A stretch of 64,000 nt of DNA from Bog-257 sp963846715 (GCA_963846715.1 CAWJXA010000001.1:124001-188000); one strand, 5' to 3'; positions 8,524-18,178 are shown, numbered from the stretch's first letter. The notes: generated by a model from the letters alone, not told the origin. Program-made: numbers and translations.

Positions 8524-10046
8524 TCACTCTGCCGAGGCAGCTGCAAACTCAAGTCGGTCCCCCACTCGCTGGTTAAGTTCCTTGAGCCATGCTCGTGGAT
8601 TGGTGCCATGAATCACGCGGCCCAGGAAACCCAGACGCTCCGCTGCGTTGTCACTGTTTCGGCGGATGTCATCCTTTGTGAGCCGGGTGTACAGACCTAG
8701 GAAGCTATCCATGCTTCGAGGCTTCGCGAAAACGTAGGTCGCGTGACCAAGTTGCGGCGTTTCGACGACGACAGCTTTCTCAACGTCGAAAATGTATTCA
8801 TTTCGGAAGAGATAAATCCGGCGCGCCTTACCTGATAACTGGTGATAGAAGAACGGATCATAATCCGGACGCCAGTTGATTTGTTCGACATCGAAGTCCC
8901 CGGAAGACGCAGCACGGAGCACATCCGCAACAGCTCTAATTTTTCGATTGCTCGGCGCTCCAGGACCAGTCGGATCTGATCCAGTGCCCGCGAGTACTGA
9001 CCGAGGCGATGATGGGTCGCTCTTGCCGTCTCTAACTGCTTCAGGAAGTCAGATGGCACTTTTACAGTCAGTCGGCTTGGCAGAGCGGTTTCCCATGTGA
9101 CGAGGTCCCACTTGCCATTCCGCTTCCGGTATTTGCCGGACTGGACGAATGTGCCCTCAACCTCGATTTTGCTTCCCAATAAATGCTTCCATTGGTTCCA
9201 GGTGCGTTCCCAGTGAGTTTGGAGGGCGACAGGATCGAGCCAGAACTCAAGTTTGCGATGCGCATCGCGGCACAGTGCCCGGTCGTCGTAGAAGTCACAT
9301 TTACGCAGTGAGACGCGGAACCGCCGGCCCTGGAGATTCGGAGAAAACGCCAGGATGCGGCGGGCAAAGAACGTCTTGCCGTCACGTGAAGGCTCGCCGC
9401 CCACGAGAAGAGACCCAAACCCACCATAGGGAAATATGGCCGGAGCTTCACGATCTGCCAGCAGAGAGTCATAGCAGGCACGCAGCTCGGGCTGACCGAC
9501 GATGTTGAACGCCCGCTCCAGTGCCGCTCGTTCTGCGTATGGCACGCCCATTGACTTGAGCTCCAGATCGCGCAGCTTGAGCGCAACGCGCAGTTCAGAT
9601 GGCGCCGCCATAGGCGAAATATGCAGCACGTCGTAGAGCGTGGGATGCGCGCCGGGCCCGTCGGAGATTGGCAGGCGGTAGAAATACTCCCTCAGGACGT
9701 CGCAAGGCAAGAAGATCGATCCGATGCCAATGCTTCCTCGCTGAACTTCTGCAGAAACGAAGTGCTGACCGCGGTTGTCCTGCTTAGGCTGGCTGACGTA
9801 TCCGATGGGTACCTGGTATACGTACCGCATCCGGCCGGCCACGAATTTCTTGGCGACGAGTATTTCCGGCCCTACCGCATCAGACTCTGGAATGGGAAAC
9901 GTGATTTCATCGCCGACCGTGACTGCCTTCGCAAGAGTAAGGGATAAGAGAAGCTTGGTTTGATTGGCGAGAACACACGCCGCGGATCGTTCCTGTACAT
10001 GCAGCTTCGCCACGCGCTCACTACAGATTGTCGATTTGACCGCCAT
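8524..10046 (-). CDS. J-domain-like island protein, frameshifted
   Basis: The frame from the ATG at 10046 carries an unknown N-terminal region of about 130 residues. A DnaJ-like segment follows (LYDVLHISPMAAPSELRVAL, later ERAFNIVGQPELRACYDSLL), in which the HPD tripeptide that activates Hsp70 is not visible. A third region contains GGEPSRDGKTFFARR and a lysine/tryptophan-rich domain. Near 8940-8944 the sense of the protein moves to another frame, which continues (RAASSGDFDVEQINWRPDYD) to a stop at 8524. The junction is a run of five A on the coding strand, so a one-base slip restores a protein of about 506 residues. In the annotated frame the last ~75 residues are noise. Function is unknown; without HPD it is probably not a normal co-chaperone. 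Confidence 0.6.
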
Positions 10047-10468
10047 ACTATAGGCGGCAAGTGTAGACGGCCTCTAGTTAGTGGGCGAACGCCGCTAGTG
10101 CGCGAACTCGATTCGTGCTTGCACTGTCGTGGTAGTTTCGCATTTCCCAAAATGGGAATAGACGAGATCAAAGGGAACAATTGGGATCGATAAGTCACTC
10201 ATCGCTGATGCGAGTATGAATTGTTCACGAGAAATCATTTCTTTGTGAATCCAGAATTGAGACACTCGCATCTTTCGTTCAAATCCTCTGTGCTACGCCC
10301 GGGCATTTCCTTTACGCGGCGGCTTCTTAAGTTACAGAGGTTCCTTCATACGATGTGTCCTTCGTCCGGTAGGCTGGCCAAAAGCTAACCTGCTCCCGCA
10401 AAGTTCGACGCTTGCGGAGCTCAACCAAGTAAGCGCCCAGGGAAAACAGCGACCAAGATCGCTGCGGG
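10047..10468. other. Divergent intergenic region
   Basis: About 420 bases separate two divergent island genes. I see no gene, tRNA or strong hairpin. It presumably holds both promoters. Confidence 0.4.
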
Positions 10469-10546
10469 TTGAGTTTGGGTGATCCCAGTACGCGAGGGGT
10501 GTTCGAGGCCCGCAATTCAGGCCGCGCGATCGTACGGGATCCTGCC

Positions 10547-11569
10547 ATGCGCCAGACCTTGCATCGATCCGGGAATTTGGCTACCAAGCGATTGGCAGCC
10601 ATCGATCAATTACTCACTGCTGGGATTAAGCTCGGGCCCGCCAAGAAACACGCCGCCATCAACCGCGTGCTGGAATTGGTTCCTGATTGGACGCGCGGCG
10701 ACTGCTGGCGACGAATCCGCGAGTTGCGAAAGACCATCCAGCCGGCACTGGACGACCGCATACCATCAGAGGAACAGAAGTCAGGGACCGGTGCCACCGC
10801 TGCGCGGCCGACTTCCAAACCGTGGACACCGGCGGATGATGATCGTCTGCTGAACCTCGCTGGATACGAGCCAGTGCCAAAGATCGCTCAGCGCTTAGGC
10901 CGCTCCGTCCGTGCCGTACGCTTCCGAATGGGAGCGCTCGGAATGAGTGCGAAGGTCACGGATGGTTGGTCGCTCAGAGCTCTGCAGAAATTGTTGCGCG
11001 TGGGTCCAGCTCGGCTCAGGTATCTCATTGGTCATGGTGTGCTGAGAGTGCGAGATGCACATGTAACGGCAGCCTCGCTAGCAGCATTCTGTGAAAGGAA
11101 TGGCGAGACTTGGGAAGCGTCCATCCAGGCGACTGTCACGACCGCGCTGCGGGAGGATGACGCATTCTCGTGGGAGAAAGTCGCGGATCTTTTGAGAATC
11201 GATTTAACAGAAGTTCAGCATCTGATTGCCGACGGTGAATTGAAGCTCGCCGATACGTTTGTTACCGACAGGGCGTTTGAGGAATTCTGCAAGAAACGCA
11301 GCGACGAGATCAGCATCGCCCTGATCGATCCGGCCACCGCCAAGTGGCTGATCAGCGAGTATGGCGTTGCACCATCTGTGACTAATGGGATGACTGTCCC
11401 GCGTGCGCTAAAACACGCCTTAGTGGTCAGAGTGTGCAAGTGTGGAAGGAAGATAGCCGGCAACCCGTACTTCCGGCATGTCAAAACCTGTGGATCTATG
11501 ACAGCATCGTCTGCCCCTGATGCCACCCGACCCTCGCCACACCAGTCGTCGGAATCGATGCAGGAATAG
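10547..11569 (+). CDS. Island DNA-binding protein with Myb/SANT-like domain
   Basis: Around the middle, KPWTPADDDRLLNLAGYE with KIAQRLGRSVRAVRFRMGAL is a Myb/SANT-like helix set of the kind found in prokaryotic DNA-binding proteins. The next ~130 residues contain two helical repeats (LQKLLRVGPARLRYLIGHGVLRV and VADLLRIDLTEVQHLIADGELKL) like helix-turn-helix units of the MerR/excisionase type. Near the C-terminus a CKCGRKIAGNPYFRHVKTC motif could bind one zinc. I chose the ATG at 10547; an in-frame TTG at 10469 would add 26 residues of unlikely composition. It is probably a regulator or DNA-structuring protein of the island; target unknown. Confidence 0.6.
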   Translation: MRQTLHRSGNLATKRLAAIDQLLTAGIKLGPAKKHAAINRVLELVPDWTRGDCWRRIRELRKTIQPALDDRIPSEEQKSGTGATAARPTSKPWTPADDDRLLNLAGYEPVPKIAQRLGRSVRAVRFRMGALGMSAKVTDGWSLRALQKLLRVGPARLRYLIGHGVLRVRDAHVTAASLAAFCERNGETWEASIQATVTTALREDDAFSWEKVADLLRIDLTEVQHLIADGELKLADTFVTDRAFEEFCKKRSDEISIALIDPATAKWLISEYGVAPSVTNGMTVPRALKHALVVRVCKCGRKIAGNPYFRHVKTCGSMTASSAPDATRPSPHQSSESMQE

Positions 11570-11577
11570 ACGCGGAT

Positions 11578-12585
11578 TCAATTCACCGCTAGGTCAACGT
11601 ACGAGTCCGCATCTCGGCGCCACTCCTCAAAGGATGGGTACGGATGCGGCAGTTTCGAGCCCCAAGTCTCGCTGCAGTGGTCAGAGAACTCCATCGTCCG
11701 GATGGCCCGCGGATGGCTCCGCACTTGATTGAGAATGACGTCGAACCAGCCTTCCGTCTTTGCGTCCGCGAAAAGGTGATCCCCAATCCAGAGCATCAGG
11801 CGTTGACAGGCTTTGGTGTGTCTTTTTGACTCCCCGGCTCGAGCTTTCAGTTCGGCCTCTATGTACCCTGGGCAACAGCGTTCCAACTCCTGGACAATTT
11901 CGGCAGGCAGTTCGGATCCACTCTCCAGGACATGTCGTGCCCAGTAGGCAAGAGCCTCACAGTCCATATAACGTGTGACGGCCTCGGAGAGGCGGTCAGG
12001 CTGCACCAATCGCGCCGAGGCTCGTACTTTGCGCTCTCTGGCAGTAAGACGGGCAGTCTCGTCACATCGAGCTGCCATCGCCTTCCATTCCTCGAATGAA
12101 GGATACTGGGCCGGTTTGGCTTTCTTCCATTTCTCAACGGACTCCGACCAGCACACTTCGGCTCGCTGATAACGCGGGTCTCGCACTGCGTAATAGGCGA
12201 TTGCGGCAAACCAGCCTTCCTGCTTGGCGAAGCCGAAGATATTATCGTCAATCCAGTCTTCCAGCCGGATGGCGAGAGGACGGGTCTTGATTGCTTTTGG
12301 AGGGAGTTCTTTCGTGGTTTCGAGGAAGCCCGGACAGCGGCTCTGGAGTATCTCGGCTAATGAATCCGGGGTATCCTTCTCTACTTCAAGGATTGAGCGA
12401 GCCCAGAGATTGAATTCCTGCCAGTCGACGTATTGATTGCGCGCTTGATGAAGCCGTTGCCAGGGTATGCGCCGAGCCTGTTCGTCTGCCCGCTCGCGGG
12501 CAGCCCGCTGAAGTCGAGTGGTGGAGTCGCGCGCGGATTGGCCTCTGGATTTCTTCAAGCCAGACTGTCTCGGAGGGGGACGCAC
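11578..12585 (-). CDS. Unknown protein made of two ~140-residue repeats
   Basis: A 335-residue soluble protein with no domain I recognise. It is an internal duplication. Repeat A (about residues 50-190) has YVDWQEFNLWARSILE, RCPGFLE, WIDDNIFGFAKQEGWF and YPSFEEWKAMA. Repeat B (about 205-330) has YMDCEALAYWARHVLE, CCPGYIE, WIGDHLFADAKTEGWF and YPSFEEWRRDA. The basic N-terminus (RPPPRQSGLKKSRGQ) could contact nucleic acid. It is convergent with the Myb-like gene, only eight bases apart. The island context suggests a mobile-element accessory role, but nothing in the sequence defines it. Confidence 0.6.
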   Translation of the reverse strand: MRPPPRQSGLKKSRGQSARDSTTRLQRAARERADEQARRIPWQRLHQARNQYVDWQEFNLWARSILEVEKDTPDSLAEILQSRCPGFLETTKELPPKAIKTRPLAIRLEDWIDDNIFGFAKQEGWFAAIAYYAVRDPRYQRAEVCWSESVEKWKKAKPAQYPSFEEWKAMAARCDETARLTARERKVRASARLVQPDRLSEAVTRYMDCEALAYWARHVLESGSELPAEIVQELERCCPGYIEAELKARAGESKRHTKACQRLMLWIGDHLFADAKTEGWFDVILNQVRSHPRAIRTMEFSDHCSETWGSKLPHPYPSFEEWRRDADSYVDLAVN

Positions 12586-12771
12586 GGGCTGCGTGTCCTC
12601 GATTGTCGTTTCGGGGGCCGCTGGATGCCGCCCTATTTTAGTCGATTCTTCTCGGCTGGAAGCAACTAGTCATCTGCATTACGCCCCATCGGAAGCGTCG
12701 TGATAACCCGCCTAAGCCGGCAAGATCTGGCCCTCGGTTGCTAATCTAAAACCCCACGCCTAGCCAATGAC

Positions 12772-12783
12772 GAACTATAGTTC
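12772..12783. promoter_or_regulatory. Palindrome GAACTATAGTTC upstream of the XRE gene
   Basis: A perfect 12-base palindrome ends 35 bases before the GTG start of the XRE regulator. It contains TATAGT, which could serve as the -10 box, so a bound repressor would block transcription. An AACTAT half-site recurs at about 12808. This suggests autoregulation by the adjacent XRE protein; inference. Confidence 0.4.
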
Positions 12784-12818
12784 CTCAATCATTTACCGTC
12801 AAACGACAACTATGGGGT

Positions 12819-13097
12819 GTGCCGAAAAAGGTTGGTGCTGATAAACACCGAGAGTCCCGCACTTTAGGTGAGGCCGTGGGGGCTGAAATTACCCGACTGC
12901 GGGTCGATCGAGGATGGAGCCAGGCAAAATTGGCGCACGACCTGGGATACACCGAACGCTACATCGGCCAGTTGGAACGTGGGACCAAAAGCCCAACCTT
13001 ACGAATGCTCGCCGATCTCGCCAAAGCGTTCTCAGTGGAAGTTTCTGCAGTAATCAAGGCTGCTGAGCGGCGATACCGGAATAGCGGGAAGCGCTGA
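12819..13097 (+). CDS. XRE-family HTH transcriptional regulator
   Basis: A 92-residue protein whose centre is a classic Cro/CI-type helix-turn-helix: RVDRGWSQAKLAHDLGYTER, then YIGQLERGTKSPTLRMLADLA. It has no second domain, so it should act as a small dimeric repressor. The start is a GTG; an ATG seven bases upstream is out of frame. A palindrome overlapping a possible -10 box lies just upstream and is the likely operator. The next gene, 135 bases downstream, is a reductase; there is no toxin partner nearby. Confidence 0.85.
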   Translation: MPKKVGADKHRESRTLGEAVGAEITRLRVDRGWSQAKLAHDLGYTERYIGQLERGTKSPTLRMLADLAKAFSVEVSAVIKAAERRYRNSGKR

Positions 13098-13232
13098 TCT
13101 TCACACCATAAGCTCGAACGCGTCTTTCAGGCATCTTCATCATCTGATTGGTTATCGCTTGCGCTAAGGTCCAGGACCTCCAGAGAGCCTGATACCAACG
13201 AGGAAGATAACGATATCCATGAAGGAGCAGAT

Positions 13233-13928
13233 ATGAAGACCGGCATCATCGGAGCGGGCCAAATCGGTGGGACTCTCGCTCGTCGCTTCACTGCACTGGG
13301 CCACCAGGTGTTCATCGCCAACTCCCGAGGCCCCGAGACGCTGGCACCTTTAGCCAGCGAGACCGGCGCGACCCCTGTCTCAGTTACAGAAGCTGCTCGC
13401 AGCGGAGATGTGGTCATCGTGACGATTCCCCAGAAAAACGTTCCTAAACTGCCGGCCGATTTGTTTGTCGGAGTACCAGACAACGTCGTCGTCGTAGATA
13501 CCGGCAACTACTACCCACAGCAACGGGACGGCCGTATTGAAGGGATCGAAGCCGGCGCGACCGAGAGCCAGTGGGTTGCTCAGCAGTTGGGCCGTTCTGT
13601 GGTCAAGACGTTCAACAACATCTATGCGCAACATCTCATGGATCTGGGCCGCCCTGCAGGTGCTCCCGGGAGAATCGCGTTACCCGTTGCTGGCGATGTC
13701 GAAGCAGCTAAGGCAGTGGTGCTTCGGTTACTGGACGAACTCGGGTTCGATGGCGTTGACGCCGGTGGGCTCGATGAGTCCTGGCGTCAACAGCCGGGCA
13801 GCCCGGTTTACGCCACGGACTTCGATGTGGCAGGCGTAAAGCGCGCGCTATCTGAAGCGACCAAAGAGCGCAAGCCAGAATGGCGTGCCACCGCGAACAG
13901 TCCTGGGGACTATTCCAAGCCGGCTTAA
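13233..13928 (+). CDS. NADPH/F420-type oxidoreductase, NAD(P)-binding family
   Basis: The 231-residue protein opens with MKTGIIGAGQIGGTLARRF, the Rossmann dinucleotide-binding loop, followed by NSRGPETL, where a serine/arginine pair typical of NADP binding appears. VVIVTIPQKNV and VVVDTGNYYP complete the fold as in F420H2:NADP oxidoreductase-like and related NAD-binding proteins (COG2085). The conserved VKTFNNIYA stretch follows. It should reduce or oxidise a small substrate with NADP(H); whether F420 is involved cannot be told from sequence. GGAG lies eight bases before the ATG. Confidence 0.82.
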   Translation: MKTGIIGAGQIGGTLARRFTALGHQVFIANSRGPETLAPLASETGATPVSVTEAARSGDVVIVTIPQKNVPKLPADLFVGVPDNVVVVDTGNYYPQQRDGRIEGIEAGATESQWVAQQLGRSVVKTFNNIYAQHLMDLGRPAGAPGRIALPVAGDVEAAKAVVLRLLDELGFDGVDAGGLDESWRQQPGSPVYATDFDVAGVKRALSEATKERKPEWRATANSPGDYSKPA

Positions 13929-14100
13929 TGTGATTTGCCGCGTCGGCCGCGATTCGAGATCGGCCATTACTCAGGACAAGTCCACCTCGATTGCCAGTTG
14001 GCTTACCCTCGACGATCTACTAACGGTTTGTCCGACCTGAACGTTGGCCGGTCGGCGCGACGACGTGGGCAATATGGTTGTTAACGAAGCGAAAATCGCC

Positions 14101-15163
14101 CTACTCGAAGAGGACTGGCTCCGCAACAGTCTCTTCGGGTTCCTGAAAGTTGCTTAAGCCGACGCCAACGAGACGATAGCGTTGCTGCGGGCCGAGATCG
14201 ACCCGACTTCTCAACCGCAGAGCGATGTCCGTTAATTGCTCGCAGGAGGAGGGTGGCGAGCCCGGCGTATGGCTTCGAGTGAGAATCTTGAAGTCACTTG
14301 TCTTCAGCTTCAGGACAACGGTGCGTGCCGTCCGTGGTTCTTTTCGCGAAGCCGACCAAAGCTTCTCTGCGAGTCCCCGAATCATCGGTTCGGTTTCCAG
14401 TAACAGCACGTCGTGTTCAAAAGTATCCTCGACCGATATCGATTGTGTCGGCCTGTCAGGGACGACCGGGTTGTGGTCGGTGCCGAGTGATAGCTCGTGC
14501 AGGCGCTGACCGTATCGGCCGAAGCTCTGTTCGAGTAGGGCCGAGTCGAGACCTCGTAGATCGCTGACGGTCTTTGCCCCAAGTTTCTCCAGCTTCTCTT
14601 CCGTAACTTTGCCGACGCCGGGCAATCGTCCGACAGGCAACGGCAGCAGAAACGCGTCTATTTCTTCAGGCCGAACGACAAATAGCCCATCTGGCTTGCG
14701 CCAGTCAGAGGCGAGCTTTGCTAGGAATTTGTTGGGCGCGACTCCCGCAGAAGCGGTCAGGCTCAGCTCTTCACGGATTTGTTCACGGATCGTGCGCGCT
14801 ACTAGCGTGGCTGTCGCTAAACCGGTCTTGTTCTCGGTGACATCGAGATAGGCTTCGTCGAGAGATAGTGGTTCTATCAAGTCCGTGTGACGCTTGAAGA
14901 TCTCCCGCACGCTGTGAGACACGGCGCGATAGCGTGCGAAATCCGGTGGCACAAATACGGCATCGGGACACAGACGTTCCGCTCGTTTTGCTGGCATGGC
15001 CGAATGCACGCCGAAGGTCCTGGCCTCGTATGACGCAGCGCAGACGACAGAGCGATTGCCCAGCCAGGCGACGATCACCGGCTTGCCGCGCAGCTGCGGA
15101 TTATCACGCTGCTCAACCGAAGCGTAAAAGGGCGTCCATATCGACATGGATGATTTTTCGCAA
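14101..15163 (-). CDS. dinB: DNA polymerase IV (Y family), frameshifted near the N-terminus
   Basis: From FYASVEQRDNPQLRGKPVIV onward this is a full DinB: CAASYEARTFGVHSAMPAKRA, the catalytic SLDEAYLDVT, the helix-hairpin-helix LPVGRLPGVGKVTEEKL, and the little-finger domain. The enzyme copies past lesions and can be mutagenic. The expected opening RKIIHVDMDA, with the first metal-binding aspartates, is present but in another frame, starting at a TTG at 15163. An extra C in the CCC run at 15130-15132 separates it from FYASVEQ. As given, the product from a downstream start would lack an essential aspartate. It is divergent from a SRAP gene, a sensible DNA-damage pairing. Confidence 0.85.
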
Positions 15164-15265
15164 GATTCAGCGCCATGACTACGATTCTGTGGCCGAGAAA
15201 GCCCAATCGATGTCACATCGATTCGTGAGTTCCATTACATTATTACTTGACCTGAGGAGTGCGCG

Positions 15266-15970
15266 ATGTGTGGCCGCTATCGTCTGTCCAGACGCAAGCA
15301 AATGATCGAGGAATACTTTGAGACCGAGAACGAGGTCGATTGGGAGCCTCGCTACAATATCGCCCCGTCTCAGTCTGTCGGAATAATTCGCCAAGATTCA
15401 TCTAAGCCGGAGCGGCACTTCTCGCTAGCTCGTTGGGGTCTGATTCCGTCCTGGACCACGGACGCCAGCATAGGATTCAAGACCATCAATGCCCGCGCGG
15501 AAACGGTCACGGATAAACCCGCATTCCGGGATGCCTTCGTTAGCCGTCGCTGCTTGCTTCCTGCCGACGGATTTTTCGAATGGTCGCGACGAGGAAAAGA
15601 AAAGCAACCCTTCCACTTCGGAATGCAGGACGATTCACTGTTTGCCTTCGCCGGGTTGTGGGATCGATGGAAAGACCCGAGCGGCACAGTCATTGAGTCG
15701 TGCACGGTTCTGACTACCGCTCCAAACTCGCTGCTGGCGGAGGTGCATGATCGAATGCCAGTAATCCTCCGACGAGACACCTACGATCGATGGCTCGATC
15801 CCGGCTTCAAGGACGTGAAGGCACTGGCGGAGGTGCTGTCACCCTTCGATGCCTCGCAGATGAAGAGCTTTCCGGTCAGCACGAGGATTAACGCGGTGGC
15901 GAACGACGACCCGGATTGCGTTGTGCCTTGGCAGAGTTCTCCGCCTGCTCAAAGCGCTCTTTTCGGGTAG
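15266..15970 (+). CDS. yedK: SOS response-associated peptidase (SRAP/HMCES family)
   Basis: A 234-residue SRAP protein. The processed N-terminus would expose Cys2 in MCGRYRLS. PRYNIAPSQ, WGLIPSW, INARAET, RRCLLPADGFFEW and the HDRMPVIL histidine box are all present. The family forms a thiazolidine crosslink between Cys2 and abasic sites in single-stranded DNA, shielding them during replication. A GGAG sits about seven bases before the ATG. It is divergent from dinB with about 100 bases between, so both may answer to the same damage signal, although no LexA box I know is visible. Confidence 0.93.
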   Translation: MCGRYRLSRRKQMIEEYFETENEVDWEPRYNIAPSQSVGIIRQDSSKPERHFSLARWGLIPSWTTDASIGFKTINARAETVTDKPAFRDAFVSRRCLLPADGFFEWSRRGKEKQPFHFGMQDDSLFAFAGLWDRWKDPSGTVIESCTVLTTAPNSLLAEVHDRMPVILRRDTYDRWLDPGFKDVKALAEVLSPFDASQMKSFPVSTRINAVANDDPDCVVPWQSSPPAQSALFG

Positions 15971-15979
15971 CACAGCGGC

Positions 15980-16774
15980 TTATTCTTGACGGGCCTGCTT
16001 CACCATCTCGACAAACACATCTCTGGTTGCTGACGGATTGCTCACTTCCCTCGGGAAAGCGATCCGAGTTCCCTTCATGCCATCCTGAGTTTTCAGGCGC
16101 AGGTGGAAGCCTAGGCGATCCACCGCGGTCATCTCCGCCTGCTCTGTATCGACGCCGGCAAAGCGTTTAGCGAGAAGAATGAGCGCATCCTTGTGGTCGG
16201 CATTCATGTGCCGCATGATGTCTCGCTTGTCGTTAGCCAGCGGGTCGGCTTGCGCTTGCGAGTAGTCCGAAGCCGCTACCCACCCCATGACTCCGAAACC
16301 TCCCACGTAATACACATCAATTACGTCCAGCCGATAAAAGAAGAAGTCCTCGAAATCAACCCAGTACTTACTATCTGGGTAGCCTGCCAGATAGGCAGCA
16401 CGAGCATCCGCCAATTCTGGTTCCGGTATCTTGAGGGCACTTCCTATCAACGTAACTCTGGACGAGCCGAGTGCATCTCCGCTCGCGTCGGGTTCGGTCA
16501 CGAACAAGCTGGCGCGCGGGTCGGCCTGCAGATTCTGCGTATGCATCGCCATAGTGCTGATGAGGAAGATTGGGCGGCCTTGGCTGTCCAGCCCGTAAGG
16601 CATCAGGGATCCGAAGGGGAATCCTGACTGCTTCCGTGAAATGGTCGAGAGGGTGCCGATGCGGCCAGAGTGCATCAACGTGCGTGCCCTCTCGCCAAAC
16701 GAAGGCTCGGGTACTGCAGGCTGACTGCTCGTCGCTCCAGTTGCGTGTTTTCCAAGGAATGGGGAAGACATCAT
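15980..16774 (-). CDS. hugZ: HugZ-family heme/FMN-binding protein
   Basis: The 264-residue protein has the split-barrel (pyridoxamine-phosphate-oxidase-like) fold: RTLMHSGRIGTLSTIS, FPFGSLMPYGLD, AMHTQNLQADPRASLFV. The C-terminal DUF2470-type domain carries RDIMRHMNADHKDALILLA, including the histidine used for heme contact in HugZ/HutZ proteins. The role is heme degradation or iron use, with FMN binding possible. It is convergent with the SRAP gene, ending nine bases away. Its first ~28 codons and the bases upstream are duplicated as a relic at 21171-21314. Confidence 0.85.
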   Translation of the reverse strand: MMSSPFLGKHATGATSSQPAVPEPSFGERARTLMHSGRIGTLSTISRKQSGFPFGSLMPYGLDSQGRPIFLISTMAMHTQNLQADPRASLFVTEPDASGDALGSSRVTLIGSALKIPEPELADARAAYLAGYPDSKYWVDFEDFFFYRLDVIDVYYVGGFGVMGWVAASDYSQAQADPLANDKRDIMRHMNADHKDALILLAKRFAGVDTEQAEMTAVDRLGFHLRLKTQDGMKGTRIAFPREVSNPSATRDVFVEMVKQARQE

Positions 16775-16873
16775 TGATCACTCCTCTGTCATTCAACCGA
16801 TCCTGTGATGATATCTCTCCGTTGCGACTTGGGTAGTGGGCTGCCACTCGCACAGAAGGGCGCGCAGCCGTGG

Positions 16874-18178
16874 CTATGAGTTCAATGTGTCTAATAGCGT
16901 CCGGCTGGCCTTGCGTTCGAGACGCAACATTCGATGCTCGAACCTTGCCTTCGTTCGGCCGTACGTTGCTCCTGCCAGCGCGCCCACTGCTTTCGCCCGG
17001 CACAGTTGGTCAAGCGCCTCACGAGCAAGCGTCAGCGCTCGTCGCGGATCGCGGACTTCGTGTTCGTAATAGATCGCTAGCTGCTCATAAGCCTCGTAGC
17101 CCTCGCGAGAGTTGCCTAGCGCGTTTTCCCAGAGTTCGCGCGCACGTGAGATGTCCCCGTCCCGCTTTGCCGGTCGTGCGAGGGCCGCGCACGCAGCACG
17201 ATTAGTTTCCTCCGGCAGCACGGAGACAATCGATTGTTCGTACAGTCTGCGAGCCCGCTTTACCTCACCACGTCGCTCGCAGATGCGCGACACACCGTAC
17301 AGTTCCAGGCCATCCTCCGTGGTTACCTCCTCATCGCCCAGGAGTGACAGGATGCGGGTCGAGAGTCCAGCCAATCCGCGGAGATCCATCTGATTGTGCT
17401 GGAACACCGGAACCAGCGGCTCGGCATGCCCACCACGCACGAAGTCAAGATAGATCCTTGGGATGAGCTCGGACGGCATATCGGCACCGCGGTCCCATCC
17501 CAGCACATGGCGTTCGAGCTGCGAAAGCCTTACGGACCCAAGTCGCAGACGCCATAAGTTCCGAGCCGGGTGAAGGAAATCCAAGTGAGCTAAGGGCTCG
17601 GGAGGAGCGATCGTTCGCGTCATCCGATAGCGAGTCTCGAGCAGCGGCCAGTCAAAGGATTTGCCGTTGAATGTAACTAACACGGGCCGTTCCGCCAGTC
17701 GTTCGGCCAGCGCAGCGAGAAGCGAGCGTTCCTCGCTGTACTCGCGCATGAATAGTTGCTCGACTTCGAGACCTCCGCCTTCCCACCAGGCGAGACCGAC
17801 TAGGAAGGGATACGTTCCTGTCCCGCCGGCGAGACCGGTTGTCTCAGTGTCGAGAAAGAGCCATTGCTGAGGGTCTGCGACACTCTCGTGGGCGTCAGGT
17901 GCAAGGAGGCGCAGTGCCGCAGCGTTTGGAACACATGGGACATGGTCACAGTGCCAGCAGTGCAATGAGAGATGTTCGCCTTGGCTATTCCGCTTAACCG
18001 AAGCGCCGAGGAGCTGGGCAAGCCTTTCTGATCCTGCGGCGCTGCCCGAAGCGAGACTCACGGATCCATCCTCGTCACAGTTCCCTAACGGGCCGACGTG
18101 ATGTCGTGACAAGGGCAGCGCTAACGGTCGGTGCAATGCCTTTAGTCGAGCGAAGCGATCAGTGTTTGTCTGATTCAC
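16874..18178 (-). CDS. yprB: YprB-like ribonuclease H-fold exonuclease with helical repeats
   Basis: The 434-residue product has an RNase H-like 3'-5' exonuclease domain: WLFLDTETTGLAGGTGT (the D-E catalytic pair), VTFNGKSFDWPLLETRY, and HNQMDLRGLAGL with the last aspartate. The final ~150 residues form tetratricopeptide-like helices (RARRLYEQSI, RARELWENAL, YEAYEQLAIYYEHE). The start appears to be GTG at 18178. It follows the large DEAD/DEAH helicase on the same strand; yprA-yprB pairs are common in bacteria and are thought to act together on nucleic acids, though their exact role is not settled. Confidence 0.82.
   Translation of the reverse strand: MNQTNTDRFARLKALHRPLALPLSRHHVGPLGNCDEDGSVSLASGSAAGSERLAQLLGASVKRNSQGEHLSLHCWHCDHVPCVPNAAALRLLAPDAHESVADPQQWLFLDTETTGLAGGTGTYPFLVGLAWWEGGGLEVEQLFMREYSEERSLLAALAERLAERPVLVTFNGKSFDWPLLETRYRMTRTIAPPEPLAHLDFLHPARNLWRLRLGSVRLSQLERHVLGWDRGADMPSELIPRIYLDFVRGGHAEPLVPVFQHNQMDLRGLAGLSTRILSLLGDEEVTTEDGLELYGVSRICERRGEVKRARRLYEQSIVSVLPEETNRAACAALARPAKRDGDISRARELWENALGNSREGYEAYEQLAIYYEHEVRDPRRALTLAREALDQLCRAKAVGALAGATYGRTKARFEHRMLRLERKASRTLLDTLNS

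Noticed and set aside
8237..8611. Plus-strand 124-codon frame containing a ...GISRKTLLAQW stretch that looks HTH-like
   Set aside because: It runs antisense into the C-terminal frame of the J-domain-like gene, lacks a ribosome site, and the resemblance is only a few residues.
15164..15265. LexA (SOS) box between dinB and the SRAP gene
   Set aside because: Neither CTGT-N8-ACAG nor GAAC-N4-GTTC is present; the motif of this phylum is not known to me.
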